A DNA stretch of 64,000 bases from Whitmania pigra (GCA_021613335.1 JAJTWR010000231.1:2268501-2332500); one strand, 5' to 3'. Positions 44,001-55,058 are shown, counted from the first letter of the stretch. Numbers and translations: made by a program. The notes: generated from the sequence alone by a model not told the origin.

Positions 44001-47000
44001 CTCTGGGTCTGGTCGACGTCCATCCTTGCTAATCAGAATCCCCAGAAACTTGATCTCCTTCTTCGCGAACGAACACTTCTCCATTCGGACGCGAAATCCA
44101 CACTCTGCGATCCTCTTGAAAAGGGCATGGACGTTCTGATTGTGCTCCTCCAATGTTGTACCACTAACGATGATGTCGTCCAGGTACGCTGCACAACCTT
44201 GTAATCCGGCAAGCATGCCGTCCATAGCCTCTTGGAAAATGCCGGGTGCGCACTTGACTCCAAAGGGTAGTCGCTGGTACTGGAACAGTCCCCTGTGTGT
44301 GTTGATAGTCACCAGTTCCTTTGAGTCCTCATTGACTTCCATCTGCAGGTATGCATCTGCCAAGTCAATCTGGGTGAACCATGCGCCTTGGTTCAGGTGA
44401 GAGAAGATTTCTTCTGGAGTCGGCAGTGGATGTCGGTGTGTCTCCAGTGCTTCATTCAGGCCCGTCTTGAAGTCGGCGCAGATCCTGACAGTCCCATTCT
44501 TCTTGTGCACGATAACTATCGGTGCAGCCCAATGACTGTAATCTACCTTCTTCAGAACTCCTGCTTGCACGAGACGGTCTAACTCGATGTCCACAGCTTT
44601 CTCTAACATGAAGGGAATCTTCCTCGGCCTACAGAAGATCGGGCAACTTCCTTCTTTAATTCTTAGTTCTGCCTTCTTCATGGAGCATCGGCCCAGTTCC
44701 TCCTTGAAGACCTCGGGGTATCTGTCGGACAGTTCCTGGGACAGACCTCCTACTTCAACTGATCTCTGTTCCACTTGACAGCAGATGGCGTTGAAGGCCT
44801 TCGCAAATGGTGGCAACTGGTCCAGCCACTCAATGCCCAAAAGCTGGTCCACATCCTTAGCCACGAAGCAGCGACCATGGCCAGTGAACCCTTGGCAGCG
44901 GAATTGCACATCGAAACAACCAAGTACCTCAATCGGGGTGCCATTTGCAGCTGACAGTGACACTGAAGACTTGTCCAGATCTGGAGCTCCAATCTTCTTC
45001 CATGTGTCCGTGTTGATGATGGTTACATCTGCACCCGAGTCAAGCTGCATATCAATCTTGATGTCTCCAAAATCGATCTTGGCAAATTTTCTCTTCCCCC
45101 TTTTTTGGTTGTCATCGATCTTCTTTACTCTCAATTTCTTGGGACAACTCTTTGCCAGATGAGTTGTCTCGTCACAGATGAAACATCTCCTTACAGTTGA
45201 AGGTCGGCCGGGTTCTTTGCTACGGAACTCTGGTCGAGGCTTCCTTCTGCTGTTTCTCTGGACCACCTGCACAGCACTTGGGGCTTCTCCGATGGCACTT
45301 GCATCTTTTCTCAGAGTCAGAATGTGTTCGCATTCATTGTTCAAGTCCTCCAGTGTGCAGTTTGGTTGCAGCTCCAACTTTTGCAGCAACCTTGTTCGGA
45401 AGTCGGCGTGTGCTTGCATCTTCATCCCAGAAATGTAAATCAGGCATTTAAATTGCTCTTTTGTCAATTCATCTACCAGTGCCAGCTCGCACATTCTGTT
45501 GACCTTCGTGGTGTATGCTCTGAAGTTCATGTCCTCAAGCGTAACCCGGAGTGCGTCATATCTGCGTCTGAAGATACTATCTTTGTCTCCAAACAACGTC
45601 TCCAAGATTGCCTTGACCTCATCATACTTCAGATCCTTTGTTGACCTTGGTCGAATGTGGTCCCGGAACAGGTTGTACACTTCTGTATCAAGTTTCATCA
45701 CAAGCACCCTCGCTCTCTCCTCCTCCGACAATCGTGAACCGTGAGTTGCAACTGCATCTTCGAAACGTTCGATCCATTTTGTGAACGTGCCTCCATGTTC
45801 AGGATCGTAGTTGAAGGTCCGTGTCTTGCTGATCATTTCCGTGATCAGTTCTTCGCCTTGACGATGTGTAGTCGAGTGAAGATTGACCTTCTCCAACAGT
45901 TGCAACAAAAGTTCGTCGCGTTTCTTGTTTTCTTCGTCTCGTTTCTTGCTTTCTTCGTCTCGTCGTCGATTTTCTTCGTCTCGTCGTCGATTTTCTTCCA
46001 TGAACATCGTCATCATAGAAACGAATTTATCTTCGGATCCCATCCTCGTCGCCAAAATGTTATATCTCTGAGATCCCGAAGAAAGGCAAGGGTTAACGTA
46101 ACGGTTTATTCACAAGTAAACAACAACTACACACGGTCACTACACGAGAGAGAGCGAGTGAGCGATAGCTCAAGGCTATTTATAGAACATGTTCCATTGT
46201 GTTCATGGCGCGCTCCACTCTCATTGGTTCCTCACCACAACAACATGTATAGAGGATATGCAGATTACTAGGCTTCTATTTTAAGAATCTCTTTACCAGT
46301 GAGAAATGCAAAAACATGTTTGCATGTTACTTGTTTTTAAAACAATGTGATTGTTTGCCTCTGGTTTATAGGTATTCATTCCTATGCTTATTTGTTCACA
46401 TTCCAAGATAATTTGTTAATCACAAACATTTTCTTCATACATCCAGGGAGGGTAATGACCCAGAGGACTGCTTCAAGATCACATATGCTGAGCTCCTCAA
46501 GGATGTCTGCAAGTGTGCCAATGTCCTCAAATCCAAAGGTCAGTAAACTGCGACAGCGGAAGTTCATTTCTCTATTAAATCATTTACCACAAGGCTATTT
46601 GTATAAATGTTATTCATGTCCTAGATTAATATTGGTTCTTTTACCAATAGTATTATCAGTCATTTATAGTTGTAGTTTTTAATTAATAATATTGTTATTG
46701 TTAATACAGGTTTGAAGAAAGGTGATAGAGTGGCAATCTACATGCCAATGGTCATTGAGCTTGTGGTGGCCATGCTGGCATGTGCTAGAATAGGAGTGGT
46801 GCACTCCATTGTGGTGAGTAAAATGCCATATTACTGTAATGGTTGTCAGAAATATGGGATATGGTTATGCTTTGAACATGCTGTTAATGTCTTGATAAAA
46901 AAAGAGAATGATAATAAAACATGGTAGGAATAGTAAGGGCATTGCTGTTGTTAAAAGGCCTGTTATATTTATTGTTCCTTTGCCTCCTCAATGGATGCAG

Positions 47001-50000
47001 TTTGGAGGTTACTCACAAGAGGCCCTGTCAATAAGAATGACTGAGGCAAATGCTAAAGTTTCCATTGTTGCAGGTTGAACCTCTTTTCATATTTCGGTTG
47101 TTGTCTTTGTTGACATTTTTCTAAAGTTAGATGAAAATTGGTGAAGCTAACACTTACTAATCTTTATTTAAAAGAAAGTGAAATAAAAACTGCTGCATAC
47201 AATTTAACTTCTTTTGAGAAAGTCAACCCATTTTATCAGGCAAAATTTGGTTGAACTGAAGTCCATATGTTGAATATGCAGTTGTATGCAAATGAGTTTA
47301 TGTTTGCTTTGTAAATGTTAGGAGTTGAGTGAATTCTATTTGTGTCCTTTGTTAAGTTCTGTTTGCACAGAGATCGTTTTCTTTGTCAGCCTTGACCAAA
47401 GCATTGTGTTTACACTTCATTTGCAATTGCTCATTCTATCATTCCTTTCTTTATTTCCATTCATTAATTCTTTGCAAACACTTTTAAAAATATTTTCACT
47501 TATAAGTTATTATTACAAGTAATTGTGTCTAAAGTAGAAAATCAGATGATTGGGTTTCATAAAGAAAGAGAATAAGAATTAAAGGGTTACTAGTATTAGT
47601 ACAGTTTGCAGTTCTTCAAAATGGAAAATAAGCATCAAATTATTTCTTCTGTTTGTAATGATCACCTGGAGATTAGATGAGAGTTTTGCATTCCTCACAT
47701 GTGTCATGTTCACAAGGTAGCCACCACTGCCAGGAGGCTATATAAATGGTTATGCACTTCCGGTGCTTTTACATCCAATTGCAGAATATGAAGATCTAAA
47801 TATAAAATTATTTAGTTCTTCCTGTTAAAATTTTAAATTTTTAATTTTAAATTAATCAGACAACATTAAATTATATATATCATGTAATAATAATTGTAAT
47901 TATTTAATTTTTGGGGCTTTGTGGATTTTTGGTTACATCTTATACTTCTTGAAGTTATTTTCAGTTTGAATTTTGTGTTCATTAAGCATTATTTAGTTTC
48001 CTTGGTTTTTGATTCTAACCTCAGTTTGGTGGTTTCTCGGAGAATTCCTTAAAAGATCGAATCATTGATGCTCAAACAAGCGTCCTTATCACTTCAGGTT
48101 TGTTTTGCCACAAATTCTGGACTGCTGTCAAAGTTTCTTTTCTGGATTTATCTTCGAGTTCAATGATTGCTTGATAATAAACTCTGCTTTAACAGCATGA
48201 ATGCGTTATTTACATTGATATGTTAGTTACCTCACGTAAGGTTACGCATGCATTGGCTTTTTGTTCTTTCTAGTTGTTCAAAATATACCTTTATGAATTG
48301 TTTTGTGATAATTATGTTCATTGTTTTTGAGATTACAACATCACTAATGTGGATGATAATTGTAATCAATTTATTGAAATGTTGTTTATAGAACTTGTGG
48401 TATACATACGATAAAGATAAATTTTATATTATTTAAAGTTATTGTTGATTTATTTAAAATGGCTGTTTGTTGCAGATGGAGCTTGGAGAGGTGACAAACT
48501 TTTGCACATTAAAGATGTTTGTGATGGAGCCATTGATCTCTGCCATAAAAAGTATTTTTGTTTATTTGATTAATTTATGATTTCAACAGCAAGATATATT
48601 CCAATGACATTTTTATAATTTATTAAATATTAAAATTATTTGGTACTTAGGAACTTTGAAGTTAAGCACTGCATAGTAATTAAGCATGCTAGCTGCGGTG
48701 TCCAAACTGATTCGTGCAATGGTGTGGATGGTCCAGATGATAAAGTTGGCAAGAGGCCCACCAATAAACTGAAGGTGACATATTGAAAATAATAATAACA
48801 AATTATTTTTAATGTTTTAGTGCCTTACATTGTCCTTAAAAAGAATATATATTTTTGATTGTCTGTAAATACTATTTTTTATCTTGAATTTGCATTTTAA
48901 AAAGGAATATGCCATGGAAAACATTTCTCCATTTTAAACTTATTCACATTTATAAAACAAGGATTGGCGCCTCCGACGCTGTGCACATGGCACTTTATAA
49001 GTTAATTATTATCGGTATTATTATTTATGCGTGAGAAAGTATTGCTGCAAGTCAGTTTAATTAACTGTTGAAGAAGCACATCATCAGAATGATCATTCTA
49101 AGAAATTTTATGTGTAGGAGAACAAAGTCTCCAAGGATCTTGATAGTTTTATAAGCTCAAATATGCAGCAGAGCCTCACATGGAAACATGGGTAATTAAT
49201 AAAAAAACAGCATAATAAATTGTTTTGATAAATCGGTCAGTTATTGATGAATTCCCATGGCAGAATGGAATTAATGAGATCATCAAAAATATCGTTGCCA
49301 GATCAAATGGTTCAAAGGTCGGGACAGCTGGTGGCACGAAGAAATGGCTGCTGCTTCGGACGTTTGCGAGCCCGAGTGGATGTCAGCCGAGGATCCGCTT
49401 TTCATCCTCTACACGAGGTGAGAGGACCCAATCTATCCATCTCTTCGAAGCAATTATTGGTTGCAGATGAAATGCTCTTTTCATTCGCAGTGGCTCAACA
49501 GGACGTCCAAAGGGCATTCTTCACACTCAGGCAGGATACCTTCTTTATACTGCCCTGACTTTCAAGTATGTCTTCGATTACCATCCTGATGACGTTTTCT
49601 TCTGCACTGCCGACATTGGTTGGATCACTGGCCACTCGTACGTTTGTTATGGACCACTGGCTAATGGATCTACGAGCGTCCTAGTGAGTAGCCATGAACC
49701 ATTTCTTGTAGATTATGATTACCTTTCTTCATGCTTCTCTGTTATTTTAGTTTGAGGGGGTGCCATTCTTCCCGGACAACAGCCGCTACTGGAGAGTGTG
49801 TGACAAGTACAAAGTCACCAAGTTCTATACTGCTCCCACTGCCATCAGAGCTTTGATGAAGTTTGGGGATGGATGGGTTAAGAAGTTAGCTAGCTGAACC
49901 TTTTCATCTTAAAATGAGTCAAAAATAAGTAATGGCAAAAAAAGTAACTTTTAAATGTTTAATTTATTTCAATTAAGTTACATCTTACAACATGGTTGCT

Positions 50001-52050
50001 AAATTTTTGACGCATCAAAATACATCCTGGTTATGCAACTGACTTTAATCAAGTAAATAAATAACTTTGCAGGTGTAATAGGTCATCTCTGAAAGTTTTG
50101 GGCACTGTTGGAGAACCCATCAATCCAGAGGCATGGTTGTGGTACCACAAAGTTGTTGGGGACTCCAGATGTGCAATTGTTGATACTTTCTGGCAGACTG
50201 AAACTGTGAGTAAGATATAAAATGCAACGATTGTGCTTTATCCTAAAAATGTAACATTTCAGTTTAAACATTTTGTGAAGGATACTAAAAATATAACTAT
50301 TTAGATATGCATTTGAGAATGTGGTGGCATCATTTAATAATAAGCATGATGAAATTTACTTAAATGAATCAATATTTTTTTTTAGTATAGCATAGTTAAG
50401 CAGCATGGTAGATTTCTTACTTGAAAAGGCACAAAACTCTGCATTAAAAATTATTTTATTATTTGTAATAAACATTTTTTGGACATGCTTTTGTTTGTGA
50501 TGATTGATGAAATCAATTTATGATTATAATTTGTAATTCTACTGGTTTTATTCCCCAGGGTGGTCATGTGATCACTCCACTTCCTGGTGCCACTCCTACA
50601 AAACCTGGATCTGCTGTGAGTTTTGCTTGCATATTTATGGAATAGCTATTGTTGTTAAAACAAGCATGTTTTTCATGATAATTACTCTATGAATTTACAA
50701 ATTTTAATTTTAAATTAATCAGACTTTTCCATTCTTTGGGGTTACCCCAGTCATCCTTAATGAGGAGGGACATGAAATTGAAGGTGAAGGAGAGGGCCAT
50801 CTGGTGACCAAAACTTTTCTATTTTGATGTTATTGAGGGTCTGAAGTTCTATATTCTAATAATCTGTTTATTGATACTTGATTATAGGCTTTCAAGCATC
50901 CATGGCCTGGAATGATGAGGACCATTTTTGGAAACCAGCAACAGTTTGAATCAGTTTACTTCAGAAAATTCCCAGGCTATTACTCATGTGGAGATGGTTA
51001 GTCGGGGTCTGATGTCAAGTTACCCTGGTTCCATTGGTCAAACTTGTTATGCACATCCTCCAATTAATGTTCAAGGTGTGAAAAGAGATAAGGATGGCTA
51101 CTTGTGGATAACTGGAAGAATTGATGATATGCTCAATGTCTCTGGACATCTTATTAGCACAGCTGAAGTGGAGTCAGTCCTTGTGACTCATCCTGCCATC
51201 ATCGAAGCAGCAGTGGTGGCACGACCACACCCAGTCAAAGGAGAATGCCTTTATTGCTTTGTCACTCTCAAAAATGTTAGTTTGCACACCTTTCAATCTG
51301 TCCAATGTTTTATTCTTTGTTGGTGAGGACACACACTTGATCATTGTGGCTTTTTGAAATATTTGCAATCAAACTTCCTGCACTTGAACAAATAGATTGC
51401 AGTAAAATATTTCTTTCCATGATTACATTTTACAAGTTCATTGAGTTAAAATGTCATTGAATTATTGGGATTAATGTTCTGAATTTTGTAGGGCGAACAA
51501 TTCAATCAAAATCTCATAACATCTCTCAGGGGCTTAGGTTAGTTTTGTTTAGTTTCTCATTAATTTGCTTGTGTTATTAACCAGTTATTTTTAAATGCAC
51601 AGATGCTAATTCAAGATTAGTCAGTTTCTCTCTCATTTTGTTTTCATTTATCTGAGTGCTTTATGTATCCAGGTAGAATGTGTTAATTTTTAATCAAACA
51701 CAGTTAATAGCAACTGTTGCTGTTACTGCTGCATGTATGGACACATTCCCATTCAGCCAACCTGTATGCCTAATGCTTTAGAGATGTGCTGATGTTAATG
51801 CTTCAGATACCAATGTTGTCAGGCCACATTACAAAGAATCTAATTATTTTTGACAGTTCGAGTTAAGATGGCTCCCTTTGCACAACCTGATTTCATCCAA
51901 GAGGCCCCAAACCTCCCAAAAACCAGGTCGGGAAAAATCATGAGGAGGATTCTAAGGCTGATTGCTGTTGGAGATCACAACCTTGGTGACACATCAACTC
52001 TCGCTGACGAGTCCATCATTGAGGAGCTGTTCAAGTTAAGAAAGGAATAA
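41020..52050 (+). CDS. ACSS2: Acetyl-CoA synthetase (ACSS2-type), 16 exons per transcript, 684 aa
   Basis: Exons 41020-41342, 46447-46538, 46710-46813, one of two cassettes (47001-47073 or 48025-48097), 48476-48551, 48651-48774, 49302-49417, 49491-49683, 49751-49884, 50073-50205, 50559-50615, 50723-50803, 50888-50996, 51076-51275, 51492-51537, 51857-52050; the model closes in frame. It ligates acetate, ATP and CoA through acetyl-AMP, in cytosol and nucleus. Visible motifs: [40 protein letters not shown] (CoA region), the P-loop [59 protein letters not shown] and [14 protein letters not shown], whose Lys, about residue 647, is the catalytic lysine regulated by acetylation in the family. Human ACSS2 has 701 residues; no targeting peptide is seen, so this is the cytosolic type. 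Intron 1 contains a Ty3/Gypsy element. The two cassettes are described separately. Confidence 0.95.
41783..41967 (-). repeat. 3' LTR of the Ty3/Gypsy element
   Basis: 185 bp, identical to the copy at 46058-46242. Because the element is on the minus strand this is its 3' LTR. The stop codon of the Gag-Pol frame lies inside it. Confidence 0.97.
41946..46043 (-). CDS. Gag-Pol polyprotein of the Ty3/Gypsy element, 1365 aa
   Basis: The first ATG of the frame is at 46043 ([11 protein letters not shown]); an upstream TTG at 46055 is unlikely to be used. Numbering from that TTG: an N-terminal charged repeat (RRRDEEN units, about 23-47) predicted as coiled coil; a Gag helical region; a CCHC knuckle ([14 protein letters not shown], 291-304); protease DSGA (339-342); reverse transcriptase with YLDD (624-627); RNase H ([12 protein letters not shown], about 770); integrase with the H-H-C-C finger (from HPGCTRMK, about 1001) and the D, D, E of VDFAG (1062), SDNGTQF (1116) and AERF (1152). 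Gag and Pol are in one frame with no stop or shift. No envelope gene follows. The frame runs through the polypurine tract into the 3' LTR. All catalytic residues seen are intact. Confidence 0.95.
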   Translation of the reverse strand: MGSEDKFVSMMTMFMEENRRRDEENRRRDEESKKRDEENKKRDELLLQLLEKVNLHSTTHRQGEELITEMISKTRTFNYDPEHGGTFTKWIERFEDAVATHGSRLSEEERARVLVMKLDTEVYNLFRDHIRPRSTKDLKYDEVKAILETLFGDKDSIFRRRYDALRVTLEDMNFRAYTTKVNRMCELALVDELTKEQFKCLIYISGMKMQAHADFRTRLLQKLELQPNCTLEDLNNECEHILTLRKDASAIGEAPSAVQVVQRNSRRKPRPEFRSKEPGRPSTVRRCFICDETTHLAKSCPKKLRVKKIDDNQKRGKRKFAKIDFGDIKIDMQLDSGADVTIINTDTWKKIGAPDLDKSSVSLSAANGTPIEVLGCFDVQFRCQGFTGHGRCFVAKDVDQLLGIEWLDQLPPFAKAFNAICCQVEQRSVEVGGLSQELSDRYPEVFKEELGRCSMKKAELRIKEGSCPIFCRPRKIPFMLEKAVDIELDRLVQAGVLKKVDYSHWAAPIVIVHKKNGTVRICADFKTGLNEALETHRHPLPTPEEIFSHLNQGAWFTQIDLADAYLQMEVNEDSKELVTINTHRGLFQYQRLPFGVKCAPGIFQEAMDGMLAGLQGCAAYLDDIIVSGTTLEEHNQNVHALFKRIAECGFRVRMEKCSFAKKEIKFLGILISKDGRRPDPEKIHAITEMPSPKDKKQLKSFLGMISFYSSFVPEMRSMRGLLDDLEKEDNFLWTAEHQGAFDKLKMVLQSDLLVTHFRPEIDIVVAADACEYGVGAVISHRFPNGTEKAIAHAGRSLTKAEQNYGQIEKEALALVFGVRKFHRYLYGRSFTLLTDHKPLLSIFGSKTGVSAHSANRLQRWELSLLSYEFRIEYRKTDHFGQADALSRLIASKSPEPEDVIIAKIEKDIQALRSDVIRQLPVTHKDIRKMTESDELQIVVQAVLSGRWPDFRTGSLTHAFHSRAKDLSVHDGVLFLGMRAVVPLALRHRVLKMLHEGHPGCTRMKLIARRCVYWHGIDRDIEEQVKNCSACQDAAKMPARNEPSPWPTPNCAWERIHVDFAGPLEGLMFLIVVDAYSKWPEVVQMLSTTATCTIKELTRIFAQHGFPKVLVSDNGTQFTSQEFQSYCQQYGIQHIRSPPYHPQSNGQAERFVDTFKRTFQKLRGEGATSDVIQKFLWTYRSTPCLSSPGQKTPAENCIGRQLRTPVSDLQLQSHLQQEAMKDKAQQTRKVHRREFAEGDTVYLRLYEDPRGRWAPGVVIRRLGTVLYDVRCDSKIVKRHANQLRPRTVEDAFNVMMDTFNLPLLPLSQPEGNNMSATEPSTTEVLIEANQAPRPKRRRRPPKRLEMDASKKKYELVRGGGVVVRNQ
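46058..46242 (-). repeat. 5' LTR of the Ty3/Gypsy element
   Basis: 185 bp, identical to the 3' LTR. On the minus strand it contains AGCCTTGAGCTATCGCTCAC and a TATAAATAG box near 46176-46184, a likely promoter for the element's RNA. It ends in TAACA directly before TTTTGGCGACGAGG. Confidence 0.95.
47001..47073 (+). other. Alternative exon 4a of acetyl-CoA synthetase
   Basis: 73 bp between AG (ATGGATGCAG) and GT (gttgaa). Read in phase 0 it gives [20 protein letters not shown] then SIVA, leaving one base over. It covers the same residues (174-197) as exon 4b and is also free of stops. It is the less canonical copy: the family pattern RIxDxxxxVLIT is replaced by [12 protein letters not shown]. 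Confidence 0.75.
48025..48097 (+). other. Alternative exon 4b of acetyl-CoA synthetase
   Basis: 73 bp between AG (CTAACCTCAG) and GT (gtttgt), read in phase 0 as [20 protein letters not shown] then LITS, leaving one base over. It fits the conserved family sequence of this segment (human FAGFSSESLCERILD) and directly precedes the exon with the RGDK CoA-binding motif. It is probably the default form. Confidence 0.85.
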
Positions 52051-54504
52051 AGCTTCCTTGTAACCGATCCATTTTATTTGAGTTCTTTAATTCTGTCATT
52101 TTTCTTTATTAGAAACACTTTATTGAATGTGGTTGAGCGAAAACAAGCATTTGTCGTATGCATGTTACTTCATGATATTTTTTAGGGATGACCATTCGGA
52201 TTGCTGAAGCTGCCACTTTCAATATTACTGATAATCGATACTGAAGTGATGTTTAAATGTTTCACTTCCTCATTTTATAACCAATGATGAAATCTTCAAT
52301 TTTTGAACTTAATACATGGTTTTCCATATTGATGATTGGATTTCCAATTTTGGGCACGACTCCACATTCGTTTTTTTAAATTGTGCAAGACTTTTGTTTT
52401 AAACATTCTCAAAGTATCATTTAGTTTAATTCCTAACTTGATCATCTAATGCTGTATGTTGATTTGATTGCCTTATATTTTTGTTCCAGTGTTGTGGTTT
52501 GGAAATTACCTTTGATTTTGAGCAGGTGTTCTTTGATTCGTTAGTGCTTCTAATACATTCGTTGGCTTTTTCGTGAAGCCGCTGCAATTTGACATTATCA
52601 GTATCTAATATTTTTATGTGAAGAACAATTTTTTTCTATTTGCTGAGGTTTAAAGTGCAATGGTTGTTGATGTATCTAATTTTTTTAGAGTGGGCCATGC
52701 ATGCATCTTTAAGCCTTTCAATTGGTTTTTTTTTATTCAAATGTGTGCTAAAATTAAACTGAAAGAGGAAGTATTAGTGGTTACTGTGCATGTGGATGTG
52801 CCATGGTGTTTTTAGTGAATTATTGGCATTTAATTGACATCGCCATTCTTCTGATGCATAATGAATTCTTGAATGCTAGGATAATTTCCATTCCATTCAA
52901 TCATGTGACAACAGAAGTCACTTTTTGGTGTTTTGTGGTGGATAATGTCAGAATGGTGGTTCTTTGCTACATTTTGCTATTTCAGTAAATGTCAGTCAGG
53001 GATCTCATTAATTCTGTCTAGTTTTTCATGGATATCAAGTCAGATAGGCTGTTGTGATACTTCTACAAATAGCGTGTTGTCAGGATTAGTAATAGCTGTT
53101 TGTCTGAGGTTTCCTCTTGTTATGTAATCCATCAGCTCATGATTTTATATTTATTCTTGGTCTTTGAGGAAGTTATTAACAGACAATTGGCTGCTGTTCA
53201 CACCCTGTTAAAGGTGTTTTGTTGGATCATTTCCAATTGAGAGTTCAATTAATGTGACCAAATGTTGTCGATGTAGAAATAAATGTAGCTCAGTGTGCAT
53301 TGTCGTTTTAATTTGAAATTATATTTGGCACAAAATTTTGTGGGAACTGATCCAGATGCAATGAAAAACTCAGATTATTTGAATGAAGATTACAAGAATG
53401 ATTATCATACATTGTTATTATTATCATAGGAAGGTTTGCCAAATGAAAAATTTGCATAAAAGTCAATGTGTTACCGCCGAAAGTGTGAAATCAGGTAGAT
53501 TTATTTTTTTTTTATTTGACTATAGTCAGCATGATGAGATGATTTGGACTAAAACAGGTAGCTAAGTCGCAATCGTTCTTATCGCTTGGCGTTGGTGTCG
53601 TTGTTATCGCTCGTTGGCGGAAAGCACTACGTGTTTTTGTGTTTTTCGCTGTTCTCGTTGATAATCGTCTTAATGTAACCCCAGGGCTGGGGTCCCCGGT
53701 TGATTCCTAGTTGGTGCATCAAGTAGCGGCAGGTCGAAAATTACGATAGCCAAAATTAGGGCATAATTACGGATTGACTTTCATTAAATTACATTCTAAT
53801 TCAATTTCACTACTTTTTTACTATTATTTATACCTTCCATTTTCTTGGGAGCTTTGGTATTCTGATTGAACTTTTATTAAGCAGAATAAGTTATTAATAT
53901 TGTTTCGTTGCACTAACGTTAGAAAATAAAGTCATTTAATTCTTAACAGAAGCTGTTTCATCATTCCAAGACACAAAAATATCTTGTGAAGACTCCCATC
54001 ATAATTTTATTGAGTTGATGACTTAGTTAACCGCTTTTGTGTTTATGGTTTAAACAATTTAGAAGTTTTTGAATTTATTTAAGTCGTTTTACATTTTTTA
54101 GTTACTGCAATAGTTTATGGACTTCTAATTCAGTCATTTTCTCTGAATATACAGTCAAATCTCGCTACTATGCCACCTGGTGGACAGGTTGCCTTAATTA
54201 GCTATTTGGTAACTAGAAAGTTTCAAATTGTCAACAATAAGTTTTTATATGAAAGTTAGCTTGAGATTATTTTTGATTTTTTTAACTTCAAAGCTTTCCT
54301 TGACCGTTATGATACTATCATTTTCTGTGGTTCTCGGCATGGCTCGATTGAAAGTTAACTACCCATTCAGGCAATGCCGGATTAATCCGGTGGGTGGCCC
54401 TGGGCCCACTCGGAAGGGAGGCTCCTTTCCAATTTCCTTTATTGTATACGTCACACCATCGCATACTAGTAATCTAACACGAGTTGTACTTGCACAATTT
54501 ATTT
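52051..54504. other. 3' region of acetyl-CoA synthetase and repeat debris
   Basis: Non-coding, AT-rich. AATAAA hexamers occur (for example near 53279). ACTATAGTCAGCATGATGAG at 53519-53538 resembles a degraded SINE tail. At 54153 CAGTCAAATCTCGCTACTAT resembles a Tigger-type terminus, and near 54375-54425 there is a GC-rich GGGTGGCCCTGGGCCCAC palindromic stretch. No gene recognised. Confidence 0.45.
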
Positions 54505-55043
54505 ACAGCTATAATAATTTAATTTTTCTTGAAAAATAAAAATATAATATAACCAAATAAATATGGCTAAAATCAGAGAATGAATGAAGTTATAACAGCT
54601 ATTTGTAATTGTGGATCGGGCCTGGACAAAACCATGTTGGCTGTCATCTGTCAACTTTTGATGAGTCAGATGTTGCATGATTGCCTCGTTTATTATTCGT
54701 TCCATCACTCTGTAACTTGTTGAAGTAATGGAGATTGGTCTGTAGTTTCCAGGTGCTGTGGTGGGTCCTTTTTTATGGATGGGTGTGACCAGAGCTACTT
54801 TACAATTTTTTCTCTTTAAAAGATGTATCAAATATGTGGGATAATGGTACAGCACCTTTTTAGGAATATACTGGGAATGCCATCAGGTCCTGCTGAAAAC
54901 GAAGAATCCAGTGTGCGAAGCGTTATGTGTATGATCTCTGGAGAGAAATCAATGCTGTTTAATATGTTTTTTGATTCTGAGTAAGAAATTGTCCAAGTAT
55001 ATAATATGATAAAACGTTGCATGAATTCGAAATATTTATACAT
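54505..55043 (-). pseudogene. LINE reverse-transcriptase N-terminal relic
   Basis: Two minus-strand frames give SSFSAGPDGIPSIFLKRC, then after a shift CKVALVTPIHKKGPTTAPGN and YRPISITSTSYRVMER, with DDSQHGFVQARST following. This is the first half of a Jockey/CR1-type RT (GPDGIP, PIHKKG, NYRPIS, QHGFxxxRST). Frame shift and missing YADD region show a dead fragment. It directly adjoins the LTR element at 55059. Confidence 0.75.
54530..54604 (-). repeat. Short dispersed repeat (pair with 6679-6766)
   Basis: Reverse copy of the segment at 6679-6766. It encodes part of the end of the LINE relic frame (SCYNFIHSL); the other copy reads SCHNFIHSL. Confidence 0.5.
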
Positions 55044-55058
55044 TTTATAGTCTAAAAT

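Larger units (their letters stand above)
41783..46242 (-). mobile_element. Full-length Ty3/Gypsy LTR retrotransposon
   Basis: Two 185-bp LTRs (41783-41967 and 46058-46242) are identical base for base and start TGTTATATCTCTG, ending CACAACA. ACATG flanks both sides (41778-41782 and 46243-46247) as a 5-bp target duplication. On the minus strand the primer-binding region TGGCGACGAGG begins four bases after the 5' LTR, and the polypurine tract GGGGGGGAGG (41977-41968) abuts the 3' LTR. One intact Gag-Pol frame fills the interior. The insertion is recent and sits antisense in intron 1 of the acetyl-CoA synthetase gene. Confidence 0.97.

Noticed and set aside
43776..45744. Several long plus-strand frames opposite the Ty3/Gypsy ORF
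   Set aside because: They are antisense shadows of the intact Gag-Pol frame and have no family motifs.
49118..49197. Exon-like segment in the acetyl-CoA synthetase gene between good AG and GT sites, encoding [15 protein letters not shown] and more
   Set aside because: Its end phase does not fit the next exon (49302), while direct joining of 48774 to 49302 gives the conserved [15 protein letters not shown] in frame. It may be an unused or rarely used cryptic exon.
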